A DNA stretch of 64,000 nucleotides from Chaetomium olivaceum (Eukaryota; Ascomycota; Sordariomycetes; Sordariales; Chaetomiaceae): contig JAYWVB010000034.1 of the NCBI GenBank assembly GCA_039881045.1, positions 124,001-188,000 of the forward strand, written 5' to 3'. Below are positions 19,974-30,375 of this stretch, one piece after another (the stretch's first letter is position 1; each line of letters begins with the position of its first letter). The translations under genes were made by a program, and so were the position numbers. Under the pieces are notes generated by a model, which was not told where the DNA came from, ran no database searches, and worked only from the letters and a program-made list of their open reading frames with translations.

Positions 19974-22841
19974 CTAAAACGCATCCCCGTGTAGCCTTCC
20001 CACACTCTCAGGCGTCAAGGCATCCTTGTGTCTCCTCGTAGCCAAGATATGCTCGCGGAACAACCAGCCTATTCCAATTGTCGCGCCTGGACCACCAACC
20101 AACAAGCTCACCAACCCCAGCCCAGCAACCCTGAACCACCCCTCCCTCAGCATTCCCGCAGTCCGCAAGTCCCAAAACAGATACCCCAACCACACCAACA
20201 ATGATCCCATCCCGAACACTTGATCCCATCTCAGGAACTGCGCTGCAAACCCACCAAAATCCCCCATATTCCTCGGCAGCCCCATCGGCACCAACACCTC
20301 GCGCAGCCCAAACTCCCACGCACTCCACCACCACACCCCGACCGCCAGCACCACCAACCCGCCCACATACCACCGCATCACCGGCAGATCCCGCTGCGTG
20401 CGAGACACCTTATCCGTCTCCATCTCGTCGGCAAAACAAACCCTCCCAATGCCCCACACCGCCAAAGCCAGCCACACCGGGTACAGCTGCCAGACGTACA
20501 GCAGGGCCTGGCGGGCGGCGAGGTCGGGCCAGACGAGCATGAGGTAGAAGGGGAAGAGGTAGGTGAGCAGGACGGCGGGGAGGGCGGCGAAGGAGGTGCG
20601 GGTGTGGGTGAGGCGCTGGTCGAGCGCGGAGAAGTTCTCGATGGGGGACAGCGTGTAGTGGATGAAGGCGTAGAGGGGCGCGGCCAGGCCGATGCCGACG
20701 AGTTGGCCGAGAATGAGGAAGAGGACGGGGCTGTTGTTGTTGCAAAGGGGGGGGAGGTTTAGTGGCTTGGATCACAAAAAAGGGGGTGGGGGGTGAGAAT
20801 TTGAAGGGTGGAAAGGAAAAAATGGAAAGGGAGCGTACCATTGCAAAGGCGTCACCATGTTCGCTCGGCGGGCAGACTCAAAGACCCAGATTGTCAAGGT
20901 GATGGCGCCGTCAGTAATAAAAGAGATGGCTTGCTGGCGTGAGGCGGGATTCGAGTGGTACAGAGAGGGGAAGAAGAAGGTGTTAACCAGGGCAATCAAG
21001 TCGTCCAACGCCGAGAATTGGTAAAAAGAGCGGAGAATGGGCACGTCGCCGGACGGCAGTCTTAGGACGCCGCTGTCGAGCAGATCCTTGGCCCATTCCA
21101 GCGCAGGCGTCGCGTTCATGACCCAGCCGGCGATGAAGACGATGGCGAGTAGTGGGAGGGCATACACTATGCGCTTCAGCTTGCTCTCCCGATGGCCGTC
21201 GCCTTGAGAGGGGTTGAATGGCTTGGTCCCAGTCAGCGAGACCATGGGCAGCGGGAGATAGTCGATCTTTGTGGAACCAATCATGGCGTTACCCATCAAC
21301 TCCGGGATGAATTCGGAGAGATGGGGCAGCACGAACCGGACAAACAGCCCGGTCCAGCTACCGTGCATGTTCTGAGTGCGAGCGAGGAAGCCAGAGGCGT
21401 CAACAACGGCGCCGGCGCGCAGCTCACGGCGCTCCTGGTATGCGGCCAACATGGTCTCGATATCCTGCTGGGTGGGACGACGGCCAGTGGCATTCTCCTT
21501 GTCGGCCAGCAGCTTGATGCCGTTGGCGAGGGAGGCGGCGCTCTCGATGGCGGAATTGCCGCCAACACCGAGATTTGGCGTCGACTTATGGATGCTATCG
21601 CCCACGCAGGCAATGCGTCCCCAATACCAGAGCTTGAACTTGGCCTCCTCGATCGCGACAAGGCGGGCCGTGACGGTTTTCTCCCATAAGTCGGAAAGCG
21701 TAAATCCGTCTTTGCCCGGAAGGAGGATAAAATCATGGTGCCGTTCCACAAACGCCTTGGTGTCGGCGTCCGTGTAGCGTGGGATATCGCCCAAGTGATA
21801 GGTCCGGGGGAGGCGCTCCTGGGCAAAATAGTACGCCTTGCCTCCTTCAACAGAAATAGATAGGGCACAACGGTTCTTGTCGTAGGCCGTATGGACGTCT
21901 CCCGCAGGGAACCGGGGACAGTCCAGGCCCTTGACAATGCCAAAGAGACAGTTGTATTCGGAGATCATACCTAAGAAAAGTCAGCGAACAGTTAACACGA
22001 CAGATAAAAAAGCAAGCTTGCAGTTCTTGTCTTCTTTGACGAGCTGGGGATGCTCGTTCTCGGCAAACTGCCACATCTTGGTGCGGGTCTTGCTGAACAC
22101 GCCGTCTGCTCCCACGAGAAGATCCCCTGAGTAAGTGGTACCATCCTCGCAGATGGCGGTGACGCCGTTGGCATTGTGCTGAATGTCGGCAAGCCCTTTG
22201 TTGGCGAGTACTTTGCTGGGGTCCTTGAGGGTCTCGTGCAGAACCCGCAGCAAGTTTTGTCGCTCGCCCCACGCAACCCGGTATCCCGTTCTGGAGAGAC
22301 GGGGTTGTTTGTTAGATGACGACCCCGAGATATCGTTCATGAACACTCACCTTGCATGAAGTAAAGGAGGGCTGCGACTTGGCTTGCCAAGGAGTTTGCC
22401 TTTAGTGCCTCGGTTGTGGAAAACCTTAAGGGGCTCCTGAGGCTGGCGTGTAAGCAGCATAGACGGCTGGGGGATGTTGGGCCGAGTCTTACCGCGCCTT
22501 CCTCTACCCCTTTCCATACACCGAGCTGATCCAGAATCTGAGGGACGATAATCGTTTCAGTATCATTGCTTTGTAATGGCTAGGAGTGTATGCCTTACGC
22601 GTGCACCATTGGGGAACAAGCCAATCGAGGCGCCAACCTGCGGGGCTATCTCACCACGGCGCTCCAGCAGAACATAGTCGACATTGGCTTGCTATAAGGC
22701 TGTCAGTAAGCTGTCAGGCCAGGGTTCCTTCGTAAGGGGTCTAGCTTGGCCCACCTCAAGCGCGTTAGCAAGTGTGAGTCCAGCTACACCTCCGCCAACA
22801 ATAATCACCCGGAACCGGCTGCTTCCGTTTGGGTTGGTCAT
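19974..22841 (-). CDS. FAD-dependent monooxygenase fused to multi-pass membrane domain
   Basis: Seven exons: 22841-22755, 22691-22599, 22537-22493, 22436-22351, 22290-22022, 21970-20839, 20730-19974, total 822 residues in frame. Intron 5 is GC-AG (donor GCAAGC at 22021). N-terminal half is a class-A flavoprotein monooxygenase: VIIVGGGVAGLTLANALE (dinucleotide motif), VGASIGLFPNGAR, LLVGADGVFSKTR (DG motif), GRIACVGDSIHKSTPNLGVG (GD motif, ~residues 312-331). This branch includes PaxM-like epoxidases of meroterpenoid and indole-diterpene pathways. From ~residue 459 there are about eight hydrophobic helices (LPLLAIVFIAGWV, ITLTIWVFESARR, LILGQLVGIGLAAPLYAFI, MRWYVGGLVVLAVGV, LVSLLVGGPGATIGIGWLF). 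Known pathway epoxidases are about 450-480 residues, so the extra membrane module is a fusion. Its role is not known to me. No terpene synthase or prenyltransferase gene lies nearby. Confidence 0.9.
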
Positions 22842-24021
22842 CACAAAAAGACTGGGCCCTGGGGCACAACTAACAAAATGGTAACGGCGGTATAATACAA
22901 GTATAAGGGTGATGCTCGTGGTTGCAGACCTCACAGTATGCGTTGGATGAGAGTCGTGTTGGTAAAGGGGTGCTGCGGTGAGGGTATTTATGAGAATTTT
23001 ATTTTTGACAGCATGTCGATCACAAGGCCTATAGCCTGTCAGCGGAGGTAATAGTGTACGCTAGCTATGCAATAACAAGGGCGCAACCGGGCAAACCACG
23101 GACGCCGCCCCTCCCAAGCACCGAGCATGGTCCATGGCGATGGTGTGTTGGCCAGGCGCAAGATCGGCCAACGGCGTGCCATACTGACCGAGATGCGAAG
23201 AGCTCGATCCGGAACTTCCCTGGGGATGGTATTTTTGCAACATGAATACCACGTATTCACCCGATAAGCGACACCGCAATTCAGGGTAGCATTCCGGCTG
23301 AGCCCTGGCCATCACTCATCCACCCCAGCAGCAACACCCTTCCACGCTTGGCACACTAGTTGAATTGCTACCCGCAAGTGGTGAAGTGTGGTCTTACTCA
23401 GCTGGGTCGGTAACCAATAAAACTATACGAAGGCGTGGATGACGACAAGACGGAGACGGGAAGGGAATCAGCCGTTGGCATACCCGTGGGTCGGAGAGAG
23501 CCGGGTTTTCGGGATGGATCCGCCTCGAATCAATCGACGTCCTCGTCGTGACGGCCCACCGTCGGTCTATCCAGAACACCGAACGGAACGCAGCGTTAAA
23601 CAACCTTCCGTAAATTCTTCTCGGTGTCGGACGAACCCCCTTTTAACAGCTGGATTGTTTCTCCGTTCCATGCCCCTGACGAGAGGGTTGGATGGTCGTC
23701 TTCACTGTCATTGCCGAAAATACTCTTTTTTCTTCCTGCCGTCCTGTCCATCGTTTACTGATGAGCCACGGACTTGTTTAGGTTTCAAAAAGTAACTGGT
23801 TGGATTTAAAGAGGATGAATACTGGTAGAGTTTGTTTGAAGAACAGCTTGACATTTCTCCCGACCTAACAAAGAGTTATGCAAGGCAAGGTATGCACTTG
23901 GCAGGAGACTTTGTTGCTTGCTGCCGCCTACTACTACGTAGCTAAGTGCCTTAGGTAGGTAGGTATTCGAACGCCTAAACTCCACGGCAACACACCGTCC
24001 CCAAACCCTCCAAATCCCCGA
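22842..24021. other. Intergenic, no gene recognised
   Basis: Contains the promoter of the FAD monooxygenase gene and the motif TAGGTAGGTAGGTA at 23952-23965. Short frames only. Confidence 0.5.
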
Positions 24022-25905
24022 TCACGGCTCCAAACTCTTATACCCGGCCCCCAGCCCCTCACACAACTCCTGATGACCCTCTCCCAACGGCACCTGCTTC
24101 GCCCCCCACTGCAATAGCCTCATCTTCGGCTCGTCCGCATTCACCGCCTCCCACCTCCCCACCCTCTCCAACTCAGCCAACGTCTCCAGGTGCCCCCTAG
24201 CCTCCAACCACTCCCTCCGCGGATTCGGATCCCCCAAGCGCGCAAACGCCGCCCAGTGATCCATGACCAGCCGCATGAACGGCAGATCGCGCTCGTCCCG
24301 CAGCGGCATGCCCGTGCGCAGCACCGTGCCAAAGACAAACGCCTGCTCGGCGGCGTGGCACTTGAGGTACTCGGCGTCGGGGTCGCCGTGCGGGCGGTCG
24401 GGCGTGGCGGGCGGGTCGCACCAGGGCTGGGTGTAGCCGCGCGGCGAGTAGGTGCGGTTGAACTCGAACATGTAGGTGGTGCGGAAGGCGGCGTGCCTGG
24501 CGGCCGAGTAGGCCTTGGCGTACGTGTTGCAGGTGAAGAGCCAGTTGGTGGTGAGCGTGACGGCGCCGTGCAGCTTTTCGAGGTCGGTGGCCGTGTTGTT
24601 GAAGAGGGAGGCCGGCAGGCCCGGGAGGGGGTGGTCTGCGCTGAGGCCGAGGATGCTGGTGACTTTGGCGCCTTCGGGGCCGTGGAAGGCTGTGACGCCG
24701 AGGACGTCGAGGTAGTCGAGGAAGGTTTGGTTGGGGGCGGGGAGGTGGGCTTCGCCGATGTAGACGCCCGTTTCGTCGCGGTTGACGCCGAGCATGACGG
24801 CCACGTCGGTGGCAAGGCTGTCGACGGTGGAGTTGACGATGAGACCGTGGTTTTTGAGGTAGACGCCGTCCATAACCGCAAAACTGGGTTCGATGTGGTT
24901 AGCGTCCTCATTCTTCGCAATCATGTAGAGTCTATGGAACGGCAGACATACCCAGGGTTGAAGGGGAGGCTGACGAGGTCAACTGCGCTCAGCTTGTTGA
25001 GGCAAGCCACTTTGTCGGTAGCGTTCAGGCACCCGGTCAGGGTCAGAACCGGCGTGGTCATCATCTTATAGTTGTTCTCCAGGCTGTCATAACGGGCTTC
25101 AGCTTCTCCTTTTCCACACCACCTGCTGGCGGAAGATAGGGGGTCCACACGTTGGCAAAGAGACAATCTTCGCTGCTTGTTCCGCCCTCGGCGTCACCAA
25201 CTGTTTGCGGACAGTCCTCCCCTGCCACCGTGGCATCAACCTCTTCCTCGTCCTCGTAGCTGGCCGGTTTGGAGTAGGTGAACCGCGCAGGAGTGTCAGC
25301 AAACCGGACACCCCTGAACTTCCAGACGTGGTAATCGCGGTAACCGGTGAGCACCTTTTTGCCCACCGTCTGCTGCACTTGCCAGGTCGCCGAGGTGTTG
25401 TCGGCAGTGCTGCTCGACAACGGAGCACTATGGGTGCAGAGAATCGGCAGCTCCTTACCGCAGTCGAGACTGTGAGTCTTTCCCTGGGCGTCGATGGCCC
25501 GGCAGGCGCTCTTACACGACTTGGCCTTAGAAACCCAATACAGCTGATTCTTGGGTGCGAGCTCTTAGTATTCCTGGTAGCCGAGCGCCTTGCTCAGCGT
25601 AGACTTGAAGTCTGCCTGCTCTGGGCTCCAAGAAGTTTCCGTTAGAAGCTTACAAAGGCGCGGCCGGTTTCGAAATCGGCCGGCTGGCTGACGAGAATGG
25701 CAGCGGACCCGTCGTTTTGCGACGCTATTGATATGTTAGGTGGGGGAGGTTCATAGAAGGTCAATCTCGGCCACGTACCGTCGACATCACTCGGAGCCAG
25801 AATGGTCAAACCCCCTCCAGCATAGGATGCTTCTGCGGTGTCAATATGAAACGCCGCAGCCGCAGCGGCAACCGCAAGAGCTGGGAGACGTCCCAGAAGC
25901 CTCAT
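24022..25905 (-). pseudogene. Type-B carboxylesterase/lipase pseudogene, catalytic core deleted
   Basis: Starts with a signal peptide (MRLLGRLPALAVAAAAAAFH). Recognisable: the N-terminal extension of fungal carboxylesterases, the entry block (VWKFRGVRFADTP, SEDCLFANVWTPYLPP) and the complete C-terminal half (24924-24022, including FVFGTVLRTGMP, FMRLVMDHWAAFARLGDPN). Three lesions are visible. A frame break at the T run 25654-25656 (one missing base would restore a Cys codon). An in-frame TAA at 25565-25567. A large internal deletion at about 25085-25100, where KLKPVM is followed directly by the late-domain segment YDSLENNYKMMTTPVLTLTG. The deleted part would have held the oxyanion-hole HGG motif and the GESAG nucleophile serine, so no active enzyme is possible. 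Introns remain recognisable (for example 24948-24878, GTATGT...CCCAG). Confidence 0.88.
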
Positions 25906-26659
25906 AGTCGTGAATAACACTGAGAGTGGCCCACTGGTTGAGACATCAACTTGGATGTCGGCGTGCAGCCGGGTCGTATTTCAAACCGGCCAAGGACCCG
26001 TCGAAGTGACACGGACCGCAAGTTAAGGACTCGCAGGATCACAGGGGCTCGGGAAGGATTTGGCCAAGCGCCCTTTTCCCGGGAAAATATACAAGCTTGT
26101 GCTGTGATTTGGACACCAAGACCGGGGCCGTGGGAGAGCTCATGTTTGCGCGAGGAACTCCCATTTGTTGAGAACCGAAGACCGCTTCAGAGTGACATCC
26201 GAACCCTTGTTCTCTCCACACGGTTTGCGGGCCTGGCTGCCGACAGGATCAACTGTGAATGCGATCGAAGCCAGGTTCTTTTCTTCTCCCGTCATCCCCA
26301 GTCTTTCCTCTTAAAAAACATCGACGATCACTTATTAAGATCCACCACCAGACTCACAACCCTTTCCCATCGACAGAGCTTGGAACTTCGGTCAACCCTA
26401 ACTAACTTAACAGATATAAAATCTTGGTTAATTACCTAAGTAATCTCCGCTCACCTTTTTCACCGACCTGATTTAGTCTCATCGAGAAAAGAGTGAAAGA
26501 CAAGTCCTGCGTAGATGCAGTGTAACATTACCATTTCCGCCCCCAAATTTGGCCGGGTGTGCCGGGCAATGTTGACGACGAAATGTTGCTGATCGGAAAA
26601 CCCTTGGAACACTCTCACTGACTGCCCGGCATTTGGCTTTGTAAAAGTGCCCGCTGATA
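25906..26659. other. Intergenic, flank of MULE
   Basis: No gene recognised. AT-rich at 26290-26450, ending at the left TIR of the MULE. Confidence 0.5.
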
Positions 26660-26745
26660 GGCTCCCACTAGGTGCGCGGGTCCGCGCGGATTACGTAGTT
26701 CATATGCATCTAACAGAACAGTGCCCCGCGCCTCCATCAACGCCA
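26660..26745 (+). repeat. MULE left terminal inverted repeat
   Basis: Begins GGCTCCCACTAGGTGCGCGG. All 86 bases match the reverse complement of 28000-28085. Confidence 0.95.
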
Positions 26746-26758
26746 TCGCCAGAACTAT

Positions 26759-27945
26759 TTACAATACAACTGAATACCGCAGAGGGCATGCCCTTGAGGT
26801 CCTTATATGGCCAACTGCATGGCACTTCGTACACTTGCTTGGAGCCCGACGGGACTCAAGTGCCTGGACCTGGGCCTCAACTGCCTCAAACTGACTCGGC
26901 TCCCGCTTTGTACTTGATTTGGGGAGTGAGCTTTGAGCCCGAATTGGCTCAATGCGCTGGCGAGGCTCAAGGAGTAGCTGTGGGGTTCCCTTGCGCTTTA
27001 AATGCCAATGTGAGTGGAAGTGGTTGAGAAGAAGAGGCTCGCCTTGGAGAGCATCAAGTGCATGCGAGCATGGGAGCCCGTAGACACGAGTAAAAGTACC
27101 TGTGCAAGTTAGGGATCGAGGACGGTCTGTCTCTGCAAGTAGCTTCCGTTGCTCCTCGACCTTCCTTAACGCCTCGTGTGACACCCATCCTCGTACGACT
27201 CCATACAATGCCCCAGAAAGCTCAAGCGGAGTCCGAGTCTGTTGCCTTGCCTGGCATGCTTGTAACTCGGCGAGCTGGTTCTGGAGAGCAAGTCGGATTG
27301 CCTTCTAAGCCTCGAAGAGGTTGAATGTCGATCTCCTCAAGTATGACTTGAGGAGGGCGTGGATCCCTTCTACTCGTGAGGTAGCTGTATTGCCAAAATG
27401 AGTCGACTGGTCGACCCAAGCGCGTACAAGCTTCTCCTTGAATGGGATAAGCCACGTGGTCTTGATATACCCGACCTCGTTGGGGTGTTCAACAGCGTAT
27501 TTCTGTTGAAATTGTGCAAGCCGGTTGGCATACTCCTCTTCTGTTGGCGAACTAATGATCGAATGCCAAGAGTCGTAGAATTCTTTCCACTTCTCAGCCT
27601 CCAGGAATGCTGGTTGGCATCGGCAAGGACTGCCTTGTTCGCATGCCAGATGCAGATGAGCGTTGCAGCAGAAGGGAAGAGCGCTGAAGCTGCATTCATG
27701 GCTGCAAGGCAGCGGTCCTAAGAATTACAGATGGGAGAGTAGTATTGCATTGCTCGTACAGTGACTTTAACTGCTCGAGAGCCCAAGTGTAGTCTTCCTC
27801 TGTCTCGCCGCTCAGGAATGCAAATGCAATACAGAAAGACCCTTGTGCTGCATCAACGCCAATCATATCAAGGAGAGGCATGCCGTACTTATTCGTCTTG
27901 TATGTACAGTCAAGAAGTAGTAGCTCAGGGTAAAAGAGGTGGCCA
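26759..27945 (-). pseudogene. MULE transposase remnant
   Basis: Read on the minus strand. First catalytic Asp in LLLDCTYKTNKYGMPLLDMI; AFAFLSGETEEDYTWALEQL; second Asp block (DRCLAAMNAA) followed by LICIWHANKAVLA; the Glu block (FGNTATSRVEGIHALLKSYL); a SWIM zinc finger (CTGTFTRVYGLPCSH); and a C-terminal CCHC-like knuckle (CTKCHAVGHIRTSRAC). Lesions: N-terminus absent, a frame break just before the second Asp (~27715-27725), a second after HANKAVLA (~27615-27630), and an in-frame TAG shortly after the Glu block (~27307). Not functional. Confidence 0.85.
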
Positions 27946-27999
27946 TCGCGGCGGCGGCGGTATCGGTGGTGGAGGTAGAGGTGGAGGTGGAAGTGGTGT

Positions 28000-28085
28000 T
28001 GGCGTTGATGGAGGCGCGGGGCACTGTTCTGTTAGATGCATATGAACTACGTAATCCGCGCGGACCCGCGCACCTAGTGGGAGCC
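28000..28085 (-). repeat. MULE right terminal inverted repeat
   Basis: Reverse complement of the left TIR, 86 of 86 bases. Confidence 0.95.
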
Positions 28086-28255
28086 CTTGAAATCCCGACG
28101 GGAGCGAATTGGGCACGTGCCCAGAGGTGGACTGATTTTTGGCGCGCCAAGACGACTTCCATGTACATGTACTGTGTTCGCCAACCCAAACCAACGACAA
28201 GCGATTCTCGGCCTAAACTTCTAAACTTCACAACTTCGCATGGCATTTGGATGCA

Positions 28256-29086
28256 ATGGGTCTCTTAGATCGGGTCCTCTCGTGGCTCCCCACGAAGCTG
28301 AGGCGTAGACTTTGGAGGCTATACTACCGCTTGCGCCAGCCCTTTACGCCTTTCGCGCTCCGACGGTCACTGGGCCTGTTGCGTGTGATCCACGCTGATG
28401 GTTACCATGAATCCTTCCCCGCTGCGCGTGCTTCCCTGCATCTCGCGCGCCTCCTATTCCGGCTGCCATGGTATCACCCATGCCACCTGCCGCCACCCCC
28501 CAGCGAAATCATGGCTTACCCACCTCGCCAGTACTTTCAAACTCACCATACCGGCCTCCTCGCCGAACGCCAGATCCCCCTGTGGCGCTGGCGCGATACG
28601 GCGTCACGCTCCTTCTTCCGCATATATGAAGCCCTTTGCGCCAACCACTACCAGTACGTCGGGTACGAGACCGAATACTTTTGGTATCGCAACGACCCAG
28701 CCTGGTCTCCCGAGATGCTTCCTGATCCACGTGAGTTCGGAGAGCTGGCCCCCGGCGAGGAAGGTGAGCAGCAGCTCGCCGTGCTCGCTGCGACGGCAGA
28801 AGCCCTGGCAGACGCCTTTAATTGGCGCTATATGCATGGCTTCCGACGTGACCGCGAACATGTCGAGCGGTCCTCGGACAGCCCGCCCATCGTCTACGAG
28901 GCCGTCTTCAAGGGGCCCGCCTGGGCTGCGTCGGTCCCGCGCCTGCCTACATTTTTCGAACTCCACCCGGTCGACCCCAAGTGGAAGGCTACTGGTGAAG
29001 ACAACGTGATGGCTTATTCCGGTGACTTGTGCCCTTTCTGGAGGCGTAACATCTTTGTCGACACCGGGTCGCTAAGGACTGTGTAA
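28256..29086 (+). CDS. Hypothetical protein, 276 residues, orphan
   Basis: Intronless frame from ATG 28256 (MGLLDRVLSWLPTKLRRRLW) to TAA. No family recognised. The N-terminus is a basic amphipathic helix (LRRRLWRLYYRLR); the body is rich in Trp, Tyr, Arg and His, with an acidic middle (GELAPGEEGEQQL) and no obvious membrane span. The uninterrupted length and GC-rich third positions argue that it is real. The MULE right end lies only 170 bp upstream, so the element occupies the likely promoter. Could also be a fragment of a larger gene. Confidence 0.6.
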   Translation: MGLLDRVLSWLPTKLRRRLWRLYYRLRQPFTPFALRRSLGLLRVIHADGYHESFPAARASLHLARLLFRLPWYHPCHLPPPPSEIMAYPPRQYFQTHHTGLLAERQIPLWRWRDTASRSFFRIYEALCANHYQYVGYETEYFWYRNDPAWSPEMLPDPREFGELAPGEEGEQQLAVLAATAEALADAFNWRYMHGFRRDREHVERSSDSPPIVYEAVFKGPAWAASVPRLPTFFELHPVDPKWKATGEDNVMAYSGDLCPFWRRNIFVDTGSLRTV

Positions 29087-29522
29087 CTGTATAACGGAAA
29101 GCTGGCAGCCGGGTGTTGGTTACAACTGCAAGGTTGCTTGGGGCTCACAGTGCTTGGCAGTCGCTTATTTGGCGCACGTTTGGAGTTGTGGACATGAATA
29201 GGTACTGAGAGTAGTATCCCCGATTACCGATATCGTTCCTCAAGATAACGAAATCAAGACGCCAGGTGGCAACGACATCTAACTGTTTTTAGCGTTGACT
29301 TTGATGTCCCAGGTACCGAGTCCGTCTACAGTGACCACTTATTAAGCGCCGAGGCCGTTGAACCCCCGTTGAGAACAGCGTCCCCAGCGAGTGACCCTCA
29401 CCCATAGACAACCGACTTACCCCACTGCGGAGCCCGGCAGATAAGCCTGGTCGTCGACTTCTTCCACACAACGCCCACAGTTTATCCAGCGTCTTTGCTG
29501 TATTAATCGGCAATCCAGAAAT
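29087..29522. other. Intergenic, no gene recognised
   Basis: No coding signal. Promoter of the downstream nucleotidyltransferase-like gene. Confidence 0.45.
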
Positions 29523-30329
29523 ATGCCACTCTTAAAAGAGCAATTCACTCGGGCAGAGATGGAAACAGGTTCGTCTTGCGTAAGCATCTCAAACCTATTC
29601 GGGTTCCTGTCCAAGCTAACTTAAATACCTACCCATTTAGCTCTACGTTGGTTGGACCACGCTATCGAGCAGTCCGACATCCTCGCCGACGTAATCCCCA
29701 TCCATATGTTGTCATATGGTGGCTTCATCGCAGTCACCCTTTTTGGTAACCGGGAATCAACCAAGGACATTGACGTGTTGTTGCCGCCCAACGTCCGAGA
29801 CTCACGAGTCCACCGAGAGGAGTTGACCCGGTTGGTGCACAGCGTCGCCGGGGAGCTCAGCTATATGAATGACTGGATCAACGACGACTTGAGGCTTTTC
29901 GTCCCCACCGACCAGAGGCAAAGGCTTTTGGAGGACAGCATTGAGCAGGGGACAGTTGTCTTTGAGGGAAACAACCTGGTCATTTGGGCGGGGTTGTGGG
30001 AGTTCGGCCTAGAGTCCAAACTCCACCGGCTTCACTACAATCAAAGCCAATCTTTGGAGGCACAGACGAAGTTCAGGAACGACCTGTCAGATGCCGTTGA
30101 CCTGGTGCATCGTATCAGGGGACACTCGGCCCGCCCATTGGACAAAGCTTGGGTCAAAGGGCTCGGGCGGTTCGGTTCCAACCCTTCCTTTGAGAATGCG
30201 ATCGATCGAGTCGCCCAAGCTTACATAACAAGGTACGGAACACAAGGCGTAGTCGAGCTAGCATGGGATGAAGCAAGGGGAAAGAACATGTATCAAAGTC
30301 TGGCAGGTGACTGGGTATCTTACGAATGA
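29523..30329 (+). CDS. Nucleotidyltransferase-fold-like protein
   Basis: Exons 29523-29568 and 29641-30329, 244 residues. Exon 1 is MPLLKEQFTRAEMET, joined in phase 1 through a GTTCGT...TTTAG intron. The segment SYGGFIAVTLFGNRESTKDI followed by DVLLPP has the GG...R.T.D(I)D pattern of nucleotidyltransferase-superfamily proteins (a metal-binding D-x-D). The remainder is helical (ARPLDKAWVKGLGRFGSN) without recognised motifs. Fungi carry uncharacterised proteins of this kind. Enzyme activity is inferred from the motif only. A LINE fragment is inserted 46 bp after the stop codon, so it may alter the 3' end of the transcript. Confidence 0.75.
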
Positions 30330-30360
30330 AAAGTCTACTTCTTTAATCACTTTCTTTAGT

Positions 30361-30375
30361 TATTTATTTATTCCT
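30361..30375 (+). repeat. LINE target-site duplication, left copy
   Basis: TATTTATTTATTCCT, identical to 31473-31487. Confidence 0.85.

Larger units (their letters stand above)
26660..28085. mobile_element. Mutator-like DNA transposon (MULE), internally deleted
   Basis: 1426 bp bounded by perfect 86-bp terminal inverted repeats, enclosing a decayed minus-strand MULE transposase. The N-terminal half of the transposase is missing: the first catalytic Asp block lies only about 100 bp from the right TIR, separated by a purine-rich GGT/GGC triplet stretch (27945-27999). No 9-10-bp target duplication is evident (left flank CCGCTGATA, right flank CTTGAAATC). Confidence 0.88.

Noticed and set aside
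20220..20762. 180-codon open frame on + opposite the monooxygenase gene
   Set aside because: Antisense to the membrane-helix exon; composition is a shadow of the real gene.
24190..25071. 293-codon open frame on + opposite the carboxylesterase
   Set aside because: No domains; mirrors the third-position GC bias of the esterase C-terminal half.
1..25905. A secondary-metabolite cluster linking NRPS, transporter, SDR and FAD monooxygenase
   Set aside because: Housekeeping genes (DHODH, Mpv17, tRNA) lie between them and spacing is large; no support for one cluster.
30268..30375. Start of the LINE frame inside host sequence
   Set aside because: Bases before 30376 belong to the nucleotidyltransferase gene and its 3' flank; the frame is open by chance.
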